A stretch of 64,000 nt of DNA from Sclerurus mexicanus (Eukaryota; Chordata; Aves; Passeriformes; Furnariidae), in assembly GCA_013396755.1 (NCBI GenBank), contig VWZF01006901.1:376031-440030 (forward strand). Direction: 5' to 3'. Under the pieces are notes generated by a model that worked only from the letters and a program-made list of their open reading frames with translations, had not been told where the DNA came from and did no database searches. The translations under genes and the position numbers were made by a program. Below are positions 49,961-61,189 of this stretch, in pieces. Positions within the stretch are counted from its first letter, which is position 1; the number at the start of each line of letters is the position of its first letter.

Positions 49961-51466
49961 AGTAGTCAGGAATCCCACATGTTTCCTGGATATGCTTCCC
50001 CTGATGCAACATCCAGGGGAACATCTCAGGGAATACTTCCCTTCCCTGCTGTTGTAGAGCTACAGCATTTGTCAATCACTGTGAGATTCAGCAAAACACT
50101 TCTCTGTTACTTCCAGATGATGAGCCTCCTGCTCAGAGCAAAAAAACCATCTGCATGACTTTGTGGTTTATTAGTAGTTAATTTTATCCGTTTTCCATTT
50201 CTCCTGTTCTCAGGGTCAGTCTTTCTCTGAACTGTCAAGGCCTCTTTGTTTTCTGTCTCTTTACAGACTTTGTATTTGCACAGATTTTTCTGCTGTGGCT
50301 ACAAATAAAAGTGTTCAGATAGGTCAAAAGACTGATCATTAATAAACTTTGTGAGTTGTTCTTGTCCCTTGGCAGTTCTTTCAACTCAGTTCTCAGCAAT
50401 CTTTTCCTAGCCATTTATTTATGTCTATTCTGCTATATTTTCTCCAGCCCAAATTTTCTTTCACATACCACTGTAATAAACATTTTACAGAAATCTTGAT
50501 GAATTAGAGCTGCTATATTTCTCTTAGTCACAAACTTAGAGAAAGCTATCACAGAAATCTGACACAATTTATCTTTGGCAGGCTCTCTACTGCTACAGCA
50601 TTTGCTAATTAATCTTTCCTCCAACAGATTTACACAAAGTACAGTGTCCATGTATTATAACACCAACAAAGGTCAGCTCCCCCTAATCTCACTCTGCTAG
50701 AAATTAAGTGCTTAAAAAGTTAGTGGCATTACTTCAATACAACAACAACAACAACAACAAAAAGATAAAATAACTGATCTGCCTTGGAACACGAGCTGTA
50801 ATGTAAACCTGTAACAGTAAGATCATTTATAGAGATTCAAGGGATTTGCCATCTCAGAATTATGACACTATTTATCTAGAATCAAAATAATTTGAAAGGT
50901 CCCACCAGTCTTTTACATGTTTTGAAAGATTATGGAAGGAAGAATCATTGGTCACTGGTTGTGAGCTAAGGAAACACGGTTCAGTTGCATACAGCTCCTT
51001 GCCCTGAAGTCTGTAATGACAGTATAGTAAAATTTCCTGTGTTGTTCTAAATCCTCTTTGCCTCAGCATTTATACCTTAGTGTAAATATCTTAATGAAAG
51101 GGGATTTAGCAAGCAAAGAATTGCCTTCATTGTTTCTTTAGGATGTGCACATCATCAGAAAACTCAGGCGCCAGCCTCGCTCTGGTTATGTCCTTGTTCT
51201 GCAGGACAGTCAGTGACTTCAAAATTACAAACATGCACAGAGCCCATGCTGCTGTGGGCCCTGTCAGACAGCTAGTCATGATGTCAACAGAAGCATAATA
51301 ATATGGACAAGTGGCTAAAAATTACATTCCTTTGTGAACTCCACTGTCTCACCAGGTCAATTTAATTATTCAGACAAGATTAACAAAGACAGAAAAGAGT
51401 ACTGTCATTAGACCCCAAACTATGCACCACATCCCTCTGGCAGGAGAGGGGATGACTGACTGAAAT
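49961..51466. other. Noncoding DNA, no recognised gene
   Basis: An (ACA)8 tract sits at 50739-50762. Possible extension of the preceding CR1 beyond 49960 is too diverged to call. No gene supported. Confidence 0.5.
50739..50762. repeat. (ACA)8 microsatellite
   Basis: Uninterrupted trinucleotide repeat. Confidence 0.93.
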
Positions 51467-51632
51467 ACAGTAGGACTCTGGATGTTCTTCATGACATTGG
51501 ACAAGTCACTTGAACTCTTTTTGCCTCAGTTTCCATACCTGTAGTCTCCATCATGATAGTTCACAAAATCACAGACTCATTCTGAGACTGTTTTAGATCC
51601 TTAGATGAGAGTTGCTAGAAATTATCATCAAT
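51467..51632 (+). repeat. MIR-type SINE, sense
   Basis: CAGTAGGACTCTGGATG, then GACATTGGACAAGTCACTTG and AACTC, TTTGCCTCAGTTTCCATACC and TGTAG, and later GAGACTGTTTTAGATCCTTA, GATGAGAG and TTGCTAGAAATTATCATCA match MIR head end, core (GGGCAAGTCACTTAACCTC, GCCTCAGTTTCC..CTGTA) and archosaur 3' part (GAGATCCTTGGATGAAAGG, CTATA...ATTATTA). One of the most complete MIR copies here. Confidence 0.78.
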
Positions 51633-52309
51633 CCAGTAAGTATGTTTGGAAGCAACAAATCTGTATTTCAGCAGAATCAGTAAGGCTGCACCTCATATAA
51701 AGTTCTCAGCATAGTAGTTCTTAAGGGTTTAGAGACCCTGAGTTACAGTCCAGTTGAGGTAGCTTGGAAAAAGGATAACAATGTGCACAGCACATTCAGT
51801 GTTGCCACACATTGGAAGCTAGTAGAATTAGGTGAACATGAAGCTGACCCCAAACAGATAACCCAAACCCTGACAGAACTAAATGGTAAGAAATGTTTTA
51901 GGAAGGATCTGACATTTGCCCACAGGCCCAACACCATGAAATGCAGGGCTCAGTTTCTATGACAGCTATTCATCTAACCCCCAGTACTGATTGAGTCAAA
52001 ACTGCCTAAAAAGTCTAAAATATTATCTTTACAGCTATACAATTATTTTATTAAATTTCTCAGACCTCAGTTTCTGTGAAGTCCAAGGGCAGCCACTGAA
52101 AACTCGGCATGTAACTTGAAGACGTGCAGTATGTTTGACTGTCTTCCTGCTAGGTGTGCATAACTCCTGTTATCGAATCTTCTCTAGAGAAAGAGAACAG
52201 GAGGAAAGTTCATTGTTTCCTCAACAATTTGCAAGAATATCTGAATTAAAATTTGAAGTTTTGTCATTTGCATGGCAAAGAGAGCAGGGAAAGAGAGGAA
52301 GTATTGTTA
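51633..52309. other. Noncoding DNA, no recognised element
   Basis: Nothing recognised in this stretch. Confidence 0.5.
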
Positions 52310-52620
52310 GGTATTGGTAATGTAAAAACATAAGTATGCTGCTATTTATGTAATTAGTTATTGCTTTCATTATGGGTGCAGTCTTAATGGTTATAGTATT
52401 TATGTATAATTACCTTAATATTCACTGAAATTTCCAAGTAGCTCCCTAATTAACTGTCTCAAATATATAATTACATTGCATCTTTACGCAAGACTTGCCT
52501 AATTAATGTAGTTACACCACTTCTTTGTGAATGTGCATTATTAAATGCTCTTCGCATCATTCTTCTGACTTCTTGTAATTCACTCTTTACAAAAATTAAG
52601 ACCCTGAATTAGAAACCTTC
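52310..52620. promoter_or_regulatory. Candidate conserved noncoding element
   Basis: Unique AT-rich block with GTAATTAGTTATTGC, TATGTATAATTACC, CCCTAATTAACTG, ATATAATTACATTGC, CCTAATTAATGTAG and ATGTGCATTATTAAATGC. Five TAATTA-type homeodomain cores occur within 300 bases in otherwise complex sequence. I consider it the strongest enhancer-like texture in the window. Confidence 0.42.
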
Positions 52621-54202
52621 ATGAGCAACCAGCTCCAAAAGCAAGCACCAGATGATCTTTTCTTAACAAAAAACAAATCTTACTAAGCCTCATTACCACT
52701 CCCTTTAACAAAAGCTTTCCATCTGGATCTGAAAGAAGTCCCAGGTACCATTGTCTTTTAAGAGGGCATAGAAAACATGTTACATACATTTAAAGAGAAG
52801 AAGCCTTTGCTGCCATCAAGGGTCCGAACTCCTGGACTTCCTAACTCAGTCAACAAGCCAGTCTGGTAAAGGAATCATGTGACTGAATGATAGCACCCCA
52901 ATCACTTGACAGTGTCAGGTGGCATTTTCAAAATACAAAAAAATAACAAGGGATTTTGAGAGACTGTCGTTATTCTCCAAGACCATGTGTGACACAGTTT
53001 TAAACAAGAGCTTTGAAATTCTTTTTGCCAAGTGTTCCACCTCTGTGCTTGGCATGCTGCCTGCCACTCTGAAGTGCCTTGCGTGTCATGAGTTACCAGT
53101 GTATCACACCTTGCTCTAGCATGCAGCCCCTGTCTCCATGGGCAATGGACTGAGAAGAAGAGGAATAAGAAGAAATTCTGGGACATTGTCTTGTGTAAAG
53201 TTTTTCTCAGGGGTCCTTTACACCCATCTTCAGTTGAGGACATTACCAAGCTACTGAAGTGGCAGAGAGGTAAGGCCAGAGACAGTTTCTCTACATAGGA
53301 GTAGATACACTGAAAAGTAGCTGAGCTAAGGAAAGAAAACTCAGCAGAGCTCTTATGTAACAGAACTAAATCTGAATTCACCAAAAGGCAAGGACAAGAT
53401 TTATCAGTCTGCAGCCAGGCCAGATGCCAATGAGGAATTTGATTCTGCTAGTTTTATAGGTCAAGCTTCTGATACACTGGACTCATGCAGCAAACCCAGC
53501 TTGTCATATGGGCATGACAAGCCTAATAGTGCATTCCAGAGGCAGTGGACTCAATATTTACATGTGGTGGGCTTGTTCAAAGGCAGCGTATTTTTCACAC
53601 CCTGGGTCTTTTGAAGAAGAACAGTAGGGTACGCACCACAGACATTTTCCAAGGATGTATGTACTGGTTAAGGGGTTGCCCTAACAGCTGGGAATTGGTG
53701 AAAAATCTTCCCAAGTGTGCTTGTAGACTCTACAACTGCTTCAGCTAGAGAATAACCCATTAAGAGAGTGAGGTGGGGGAAGAAATGTTTCAAGGAAGCT
53801 TACTTCGAAAACGTTCACTTGCAGAATGAGGTGAAGGATGACGAACTATGACAAAGATAGTTTCTGTCCATTTCCACATTAGTTATTCCTTTCCAGTGTG
53901 GAATTTGACTTGACACATATTTAAGGCAACCGAATCTCAGAAGTAAATTGCCAAACCTCTGGAACTTTGGACCCAGGTTTATCTGTATTTACTGTTGCAG
54001 AGTTTTCAACAACAAGCTGTTGAAGACAGGCAATACAGGTATGTAAAACTAAGGATATCAACCCATTTCAGCTCCCACAGCAATCACTACATGAAAATTA
54101 TATGCCATATGGGAAAATAACTTGACCCTGATAACTCTTTTCGGATTTAGATGTAATTACTTTGGTAAGCAAAGGGTTGGCATGACTGAGCTTTACAATG
54201 CA
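52621..54202. other. Noncoding DNA, no recognised element
   Basis: The 160-codon minus frame (52902-53384) has no domain, includes low-complexity Phe/Leu runs, and is opposed by an overlapping plus frame. No gene supported. Confidence 0.5.
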
Positions 54203-54302
54203 GGCTGACATTTTCAAGTGTAGACATACATATTTAGGCAACTAAATAGATAGCCTGACTTTCAAAAGTACCAAACATTAGGAAGTTAGAATAAGAGCTA
54301 CT
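54203..54302. repeat. Ancient amniote repeat (TTAGGCACCTAA type)
   Basis: GCTGACATTTTCAAGTGTAG, then TATTTAGGCAACTAAATAG, CTGACTTTCAAAAGTACC and ATTAGGAAGTTAG match a degenerate repeat common in turtles and birds built from 'ACATTTTCAAAAG', 'TTAGGCACCTAA' and 'TTTTCAAAAGTGC' words. Family name not recalled. Confidence 0.55.
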
Positions 54303-55979
54303 GTGTGCATCTTCAAATATCTTGCCCTACATTTGTGTATTTTGGCCATTTAATAAGTATATTATATTTTTCCAAGAAGTCCACAGTCCTAAACTACCTA
54401 TATCAAACAAATATGTGCCTAAACAGGTTCAAGCATTGAACAAATATCAAATCTATCATTCCTAGCAAATCATTGCTATTTTGAAAGGGCCTCTTGTTTT
54501 TTGAAACAGCAGATGCCAACTCATACACTGAATGGATACAATAATTAAGCACTTTGTATTGCAGTATTTTAGGTAGATGTTTAACATATCAGTTGAATGT
54601 GTTTCAGCTAACCTGTGACATGTGACATGTGCACGGAAAATATGCTATCATTCCAATATGGGGTTTTTCCATTTGCCTTCTTTTTTCAATTCTGCAGTAC
54701 GCAAAGAGTTACTGAAATAGCCAGCCATACAACATCTGGGAGACAAAAAACACACACAGGAAAATGCAGCACAAGGGGGAGATTCATGAAAACAGGAAAC
54801 ATTAAGGGGAGAGTGAAAATATGTCAAAACAAAGGAGGTAATAGACTGTCAGAACGAATGAGTTCACCAATCAGCAGAAGTTCCTCAAGAGCCTTCAGAG
54901 ACCAGCAAGGTGACGTATGGCCACTCCTGGCACAAAAGGACAGCAACCTTTTTAACCTTCCCTTTGCACACATACGAAGGATGGTTGTCTGCCCACAGAC
55001 ATGCCTGTTACACACAGAAAGGTCCATTTTATAAGACTATCCCTTGCTCTGACTGGAAACACCAGCATTTGAAGAATACTGCTAATAGCAAATTGAGATG
55101 ATTATGGCCACAGATGCCCAGCATAGGTATTTAGACCTAGTTAAAGCACATTCACAAACACACACACTGTTTTTTGTGTTGACTGTATCCATAGCCTTTT
55201 GACCAATGTTGGTACAAATAGCCTTCTATTTGCCTAAAGCTTTGCCAGTGCTCCTGTACTTCCACGCATACAAGAGTATTCATTTGCATCCTTCACTTTT
55301 CCTTGTGTTTCCATCCAGAACAGTTTAATCACTCACTCAGATGTTATCAATAATATTTTGTGCATGGGAATAGTTTCACAACGGAATAAAAAGAGGTAAA
55401 CAACCAAACTGAGCAGCCCTCACTCAGAACGAACAGTGTTCACCCAAGCTTCAGCAATGTTTCAGTGACAAATACAAGTGTAGAAATCAGGACATGGTGC
55501 AACTTGAGGAGCTGTGAAAGCAAAGGCCATTCTACAAGAGATTACACAGACTTTAAAGCCTGTCAAAGCAAAGTTCCCCCCGCCTTTCTGAGGGGACCCT
55601 CAGATAGAGCGAGCCTTTGTAAGACATCATCAGCTCTTGAATCTCTATAACTTTAGACAGAAAAGCAGACAGGTATCATCTGTACAAAGACAAGTTCCTC
55701 ATGTGGATTTTCTTATCACAAAACTATCTTGGAGGATTTCGACTGAGGAGATGAGGTATTGCAATGCTTTGTAACAAACCAAATCGCAGCCTATGAGAAA
55801 TGAAGGATGTGAGGCCAATTTAAAAAACAAAAAAGCCAGCAAAAAACATCACAAAAAACTGTTCAGTGTAGCCTCACCCCTTGGTTTTCTTTATCGCTTG
55901 CAACAGATATGTGGGCTCTCCCCATTTCACAGGGTGAATATTTCCCTCACACTCAAAGGTCATTTAGATGTGTAACTCC
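54303..55979. other. Noncoding DNA, no recognised gene
   Basis: The 139-codon plus frame at 54615-55034 has no domain. The stretch after it (54363-54430) may continue the preceding repeat (TATGTGCCTAAAC) but is too weak to call. Confidence 0.5.
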
Positions 55980-56042
55980 TGATGACTTTCAAAAGAGAAT
56001 AAGCACTTAAATGCATTTGTGCCTTCAAAAATCTCCCCCTAG
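55980..56042. repeat. Second copy of the TTTTCAAAAG/CTCCCCC-type repeat
   Basis: TGATGACTTTCAAAAGAGAA, then TAAGCACTTAAATGCATTTG and TGCCTTCAAAAATCTCCCCC match the same old sauropsid repeat class as 54203-54302 (end phrase TGCCTTTGAAAATCTCCCCC). Confidence 0.6.
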
Positions 56043-58159
56043 TGACACAGAAGTAAAATTAAGCCTCCAAAACTTGCAATAAAATGCATTCACTGGTGCC
56101 CTGTGAAAAGCTCCAAATAAAAATCACACTTGCTCATGGGAATGAAAGCAGTGCACAGAGCAGGGCGTTACTTTTGCTTTTCCAGCATATCTAGCCCTCT
56201 TCTGTCTTCACTGACAGGAAGGGGAAATGATTCTGGTACAGGATTTGCCTTGCCCAGGGCAAGGGGAGCCATCAGACAGACCTCACTTCTCCCCAGGGGC
56301 ATGATGCTCCTTCCTCTCCCATCCAGGGAGAGGAGCAGGGAAAGGTTGGGACCAAAGCTACAGTAGGTTATGGGCACTGTGGAGGGGTTAAGGGGAGGAC
56401 AAGGAAGACAAGATGGGCACTGGTGGCTGTAAAACAATAGTTCTGGCCCAAAAGTTGTCATAGAAAGGGCATTCCATCTTCATGAGCCTGTATCAATACA
56501 TGGCCTCTAAAAAAGACTATGGAGGTATCTCTGTTTTTTTGGAATTGCTGCCCTCAAGGGGAAATGCAAATAGTTGTTAGCTACCATCCTTTTCAAAAGG
56601 TGGGTCTTCAGCTTGTCATCTTGCAAATTTGAGCTTGAGCTCTCCCTCCAGCATTGCATCTGCACTGCCATTCCCACGGGAGCTTTGTTTTACTTCAGAA
56701 AAATGTTAACGCCTTTTATGAACTCCAATTTTGGCTTCAAAGGTACCCGAAAAGCCTGTATTGTGCACTCAAGACCTAAACATGACTGCAGAGTAAAGCA
56801 GAATTCCTGGATATCTGTCAGGCTGCAACAGATGTTGGGCCAAAAGATAAATGAATACAGACCCTAAAAGTTCATTGTGATCCAGGACCATGTTGTATTA
56901 CATAAAGACTTGCCCCTTTCTGACCATAGAACCCCACAATAATGGGGCAAACAAGGAATACCCCACCTCCCCCAGATTAAAGACCTATAGCAGCTGCCAA
57001 GGCTCTGCCATAAATGCGCACACAGCAGCACACACTTCAGACCCAGCCATCAGAAGGTACGTGTGACCCCACTCCAGCCCCTGCGAGTGAGCAGTACTGT
57101 GGCACAGTAATGTGCTCAGCAGGACACCTGGAAAGTGAATCTCTAACCACACATTTAATTTTTATAAAGTTAACGTTAACCATTACCTGAAAGGCAACTC
57201 TTCCACAAAGTGTTGATCGTTCGTAACAACAATGAAATTAGGAAACATAGAGGGGTTTTGGAAGAAGAAGGGAAAAAAAAAAGCCTCTTAATTACATACA
57301 GTGCTGCATGACTTCACAGAGCAAAGCTTTTCTTTAAGATCTTAAGACCACCCACAAGCATAACACATGGCCTGGAACCTGAAGAGAATATCTGAACAGG
57401 GGTCTCAGCATAAGGATGGGAGGGGGGTAGTTTTGCTTGGGCATATGCAAATGTTTGCTTCTATCCGATCAAATACAAATTAACTATTTGTTCTGTCTGG
57501 TTATCATTTGTCAGAACTGGGGGCTGCTTAGTGAAACAGGGAGAAATAAACCTTTAAAACCTGTGACACAGGAGGATTATTTGTCTGTGCAAGGCTTTAG
57601 TCACGTGTTTTGGTGTTTTATGTATGGATGTTGTGCGGGAACAGGACAACAACGGCTTTGTTCAACTTGATCATCTCATCAAACAAGGCTAAAAGAATAA
57701 AAGTTGGGATGCAAGACTAAATGGATATGATCTGAATGCATATTTGTGTTACATCTAATACAACTAGCATCATAGATGAACAAGATCAAATAAATGGTAA
57801 AACCTGACAAAGAGAAGAATAGATGGTGTGTGGAGCCATCTGTTTTGGAGGACACCCAAATCTGTCTGAATCAGGAAGGCCAAACTACCAGCTATTCTAA
57901 GATCCTCCATTCCAAGAGTGGCCTAATACGCAACTACACAATCAGCTTCTCTCACCATCACTTTGGCTGCAACTTTTTTGTGCAATTAAGTAATTTATTC
58001 CTTTCTTCATCCTCCTGATTCTAATGAATCCAAGCCACAAACAAGCCCCAGTTGCTCCTATTCAAGGAGTCTGATTGCATCTGGCAGTAATTGCTGAAAA
58101 TCCTGAAGAGGAAACAGGGAAGGAAAGCATATTGTTTGTGGGGGTAATAGGTGAAGACC
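56043..58159. other. Noncoding DNA with a GC-richer patch
   Basis: 56160-56460 is richer in G and C than its neighbours and holds a perfect palindrome CTTGCCC-A-GGGCAAG (56249-56263). Frames on both strands across it are not protein-like. No CpG island is apparent. Confidence 0.5.
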
Positions 58160-58490
58160 TGCCTCTCTTGACCTATAATACATTAGTGTCAGTGAACATT
58201 TGGCAGCCTTCAGATGATTAGCAATGAAGATGAATCAAGCAAAAAAAGAGGTAGAAATCTGCCTCATCTGAATCGCCAGAACTGCATAAATTTGCATGTT
58301 GATTAGCTGTTCTTTTGTCTGTGTTCCTAATTATTATGACACATTATGTCTTCATCATGCAAGATTCTGATCTGTCTTGTTCAAAATGCATGTAGAAAAA
58401 AGTGCTGTTTATTGATTCAACATGTAACTTTAATTTTTATGTTTGCTTTAATTAAATACATATTTGATTGCCTTTGACTAGTGTCTCAGA
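58160..58490. promoter_or_regulatory. Candidate conserved noncoding element
   Basis: Unique block with CAGATGATTAGCAATGAAG, ATTTGCAT octamer in reverse (58290-58297), GTTGATTAGCTG, TCCTAATTATTATGACAC, TTTATTGATTCAACATG and CTTTAATTAAATAC. Enhancer-like texture without repeat signature; function is inferred. Confidence 0.4.
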
Positions 58491-58831
58491 TTTTTTTAAC
58501 TCTTATTTACTTCATCCTGTTGACAAACAAACAGGTAACCTTTCTTTATTCTCAGATCACTTGCTGATTAAAAACCTCCCCACCCCCATCCTCATCTTCG
58601 CTCACAGCAACCTTGTTGTTAAAGCAAAGATTAACAAAAAAAGTCCTTAGGTGGTGAAGCGTGGTATCCACAGCACTGAGCAGCATTGCAAGGACCTTAA
58701 AAGAGTCAATGATAGCAAAGAAGTGAATGTACTACAGAGTCAAGGTAATTTTCTTATGCCATAGATTCTTTAGTAACAAGACCAGTACAGCACCTTGGTG
58801 TGCAGACCTTCCAATTCACTAGATTAGTTAG
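58491..58831. other. Noncoding DNA, no recognised element
   Basis: Nothing recognised. Confidence 0.5.
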
Positions 58832-58895
58832 AATGGGCCAGATCCTGCACACACATTTTTCCATTGACTTTCCTGGTAGCAAGGCTAAACCCCAA
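58832..58895. repeat. CATTGACTTCAATG-type ancient repeat
   Basis: GGGCCAGATCCTGCACAC, then TTTTTCCATTGACTTTCCTG, closely follows the opening of the same family (GGGCCAGATCCTG...CCATTGACTTCAATGG). The second arm has decayed. Confidence 0.6.
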
Positions 58896-59779
58896 AGTCC
58901 CCGACCCCACAGGAAGGGAAGTCCCCACCATCCCATTGACTGCCGTACATGATTCCAACAATCAGGACATTTTATCTGTTTCTGGGAACTGGACACTTGA
59001 AATCAGCATTTATTCCTTCAAGATTTGTTCAAGTGGCTACAAGTAGCTAAATCAAAGCCAAATCAAAAGAGTTGCTTGGACTTGAAGTAAGTTTGTAGAA
59101 GTTTTTCTTTGCTTAAAAACAGAAGGCAAATTATGATACTATTTCAGCAAAACATTTCATTCCCTCAAAAAAGCCATAGTTTAATTTATATCTCATGATT
59201 TTACTTTTTTAAAATAAAATAGAAACAATTTTGAAAATCAAGCAGTATTTTTAGTTGTAAAATCAAAGTATTTTGTTGTAGAACATGTGGGAATTTTTAG
59301 AAATGCTGAAATACAACATTCCTTTCTGGCATTTTTTTACCTTTGTCACCAAATTGAAACAATTCACTAAAAGCAGCAAAAATCCATGACTCTCTTTATT
59401 CAACAGAAAACTGCATGTTTCAACCGAGTCTCAGTTTCAGATTAAACATTTGACCACCTCCTCTGCTGGATAGTGCTAGTTTACCTTCATTACACGTATG
59501 CTTATTGTGAACTCTGACCTGTTTGTAATGGGGCACATACTTTGCTGGAATTCTTGTTTGTTAAATATATAAATATATAAAAATAACCGTAGCCAGTACT
59601 GTAATTTGGAAATAGGTTACAGATCTTTTCAAATCATACTTCAGATTGTGGGTCAAATACAAGGATCGTCAGCATTGACTGACTTCTTCCAAGCATAAAC
59701 ATTAGGTCATTTTGTTTTAATTTTCTAAAATTCACCTTTTGGAGAAAAATAGTGAACAAGCTATTAAATTTTCTCTAAT
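58896..59779. other. Noncoding DNA, no recognised element
   Basis: AT-rich; a TATATAAATATATAAAA tract lies near 59565-59582. No gene supported. Confidence 0.5.
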
Positions 59780-60060
59780 GGTAATAAAAACATGCCAGTC
59801 GGTGTACAGCTATTAATCAAAACTGTGCTGATAAAGATGCCTGAAGGTGAAAAAACCTGTATATTCACACAATTGATTTAGCTGTTATTTTTTACCATCA
59901 TACCCTTGCCAAACCAAACAAGATTTGAAACAACAATGCCTGCCGTTTTTCACTGTTAATGGCACAGGATTGGCTGCAAGTGTAATCAGTTGCTTGGTAC
60001 CCACTAATCATCTTGAAACACAGGTAAATGTAATTCCATATTTTCATAGACATTCCATAA
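59780..60060. promoter_or_regulatory. Candidate conserved noncoding element
   Basis: Complex AT-rich block with GCTATTAATCAAAAC, CAATTGATTTAGC, AAACAACAATGCCTG, GTAATCAGTTGC and CCACTAATCATC words. No repeat match. Regulatory role is inferred from texture only. Confidence 0.3.
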
Positions 60061-61189
60061 GAATATAAACATGCAGTTAATACAAAGCTACATAAAAACT
60101 ACTCAAACATAAAGACTTAAGGGCTTTGACATTAATCCACAAGGCACAAAGGAAAAAGTTGTTGCATATTCAGGCTATTCATCTTATTTTCTTTCAGGGC
60201 CAAGTGCATTTGGTCCCAACCTGATGGTACACAGTAACCATACCCACAGACCTCCATTACAATACCAACATCCAGAAGTAACCAAGGAGCCAAAAGAAAT
60301 CTTATACATAGACATAAATAATGATAGGGACCTAAAGTGAGGTAGCTAATAGACTTCTTCTGTTCTGTAATTCTCTTCTCAAGGCACTTCAGCATACACT
60401 GATCTGCACAGGAGCACAACTCCTCGCTCATTCAACCTCCACAGCAATGTAGCACAGCCAGAACAGCTGAGTGTGCTGCAAGATGGGGCAAAGTGCAATG
60501 GACAAGTGGGTCCCACTGGTGAGGGTTATGTGGCACAAGGCAGGACTCCTCACCTCTACCCTGCAGCACTGCCATGGGGATGGAGCACCCACACAGTTAC
60601 CTGGGTGCAGGAACACCCCTGCGTGCTGCCATCGCCCCTATCAATACATACATCTCCTGTGAGAATCATAGCAGACACCTGGCTTTCATTCATTGCAGGA
60701 GAAATCCTGCTGATGAATGGACGCAATGCTGTCCCCTCCCATAGTCCTTTCCTACAACTTAATTAACAGGAAGGACCTGTCACTGTCTCATTAATGGAAC
60801 TCTACTCAGCTTCATTACAGGATTCAAAGACCAAATAGTTTTATCTCTGTAAATACTTCCCCTTCCCTCCTCCCCATCCTGTGCAAAAGCAAGGGCATTC
60901 TTTTACATATGGCCAAAGTTATCGTCATTTTAAAATCCTTCAAAGTGCTCTCACCCATCTGATCAGACGAACAAGTGTTTACCAGTGTGTTGACAGTACA
61001 GGTCTTCTGGCTGCAGTGGCTGCACCTGAGAACTCACTCTGTTCCAGTATCCAGTTGTCCTGGATTTATCCCGGCAATGCTGCCTGGCTTCCTTATGCTG
61101 TCATGTGCCCAGGATTGTTTCAGAGCCCAACCCAGAAGGCTGAATTCTTGAAAGAGGGAAGATGGTGAACACCCACTGGGGAATTGTTA
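60061..61189. other. Noncoding DNA, no recognised element
   Basis: Somewhat GC-richer at 60440-60640. Two overlapping plus frames (60471-60662, 60473-60766) and a minus frame share it, and none has a domain. The start of the L2-like element may lie in the last part of this block but cannot be followed. Confidence 0.45.

Noticed and set aside
52902..53384. 160-codon minus-strand frame
   Set aside because: Irregular Phe/Leu-rich stretches, no domain, opposed by an overlapping plus frame; chance ORF more likely.
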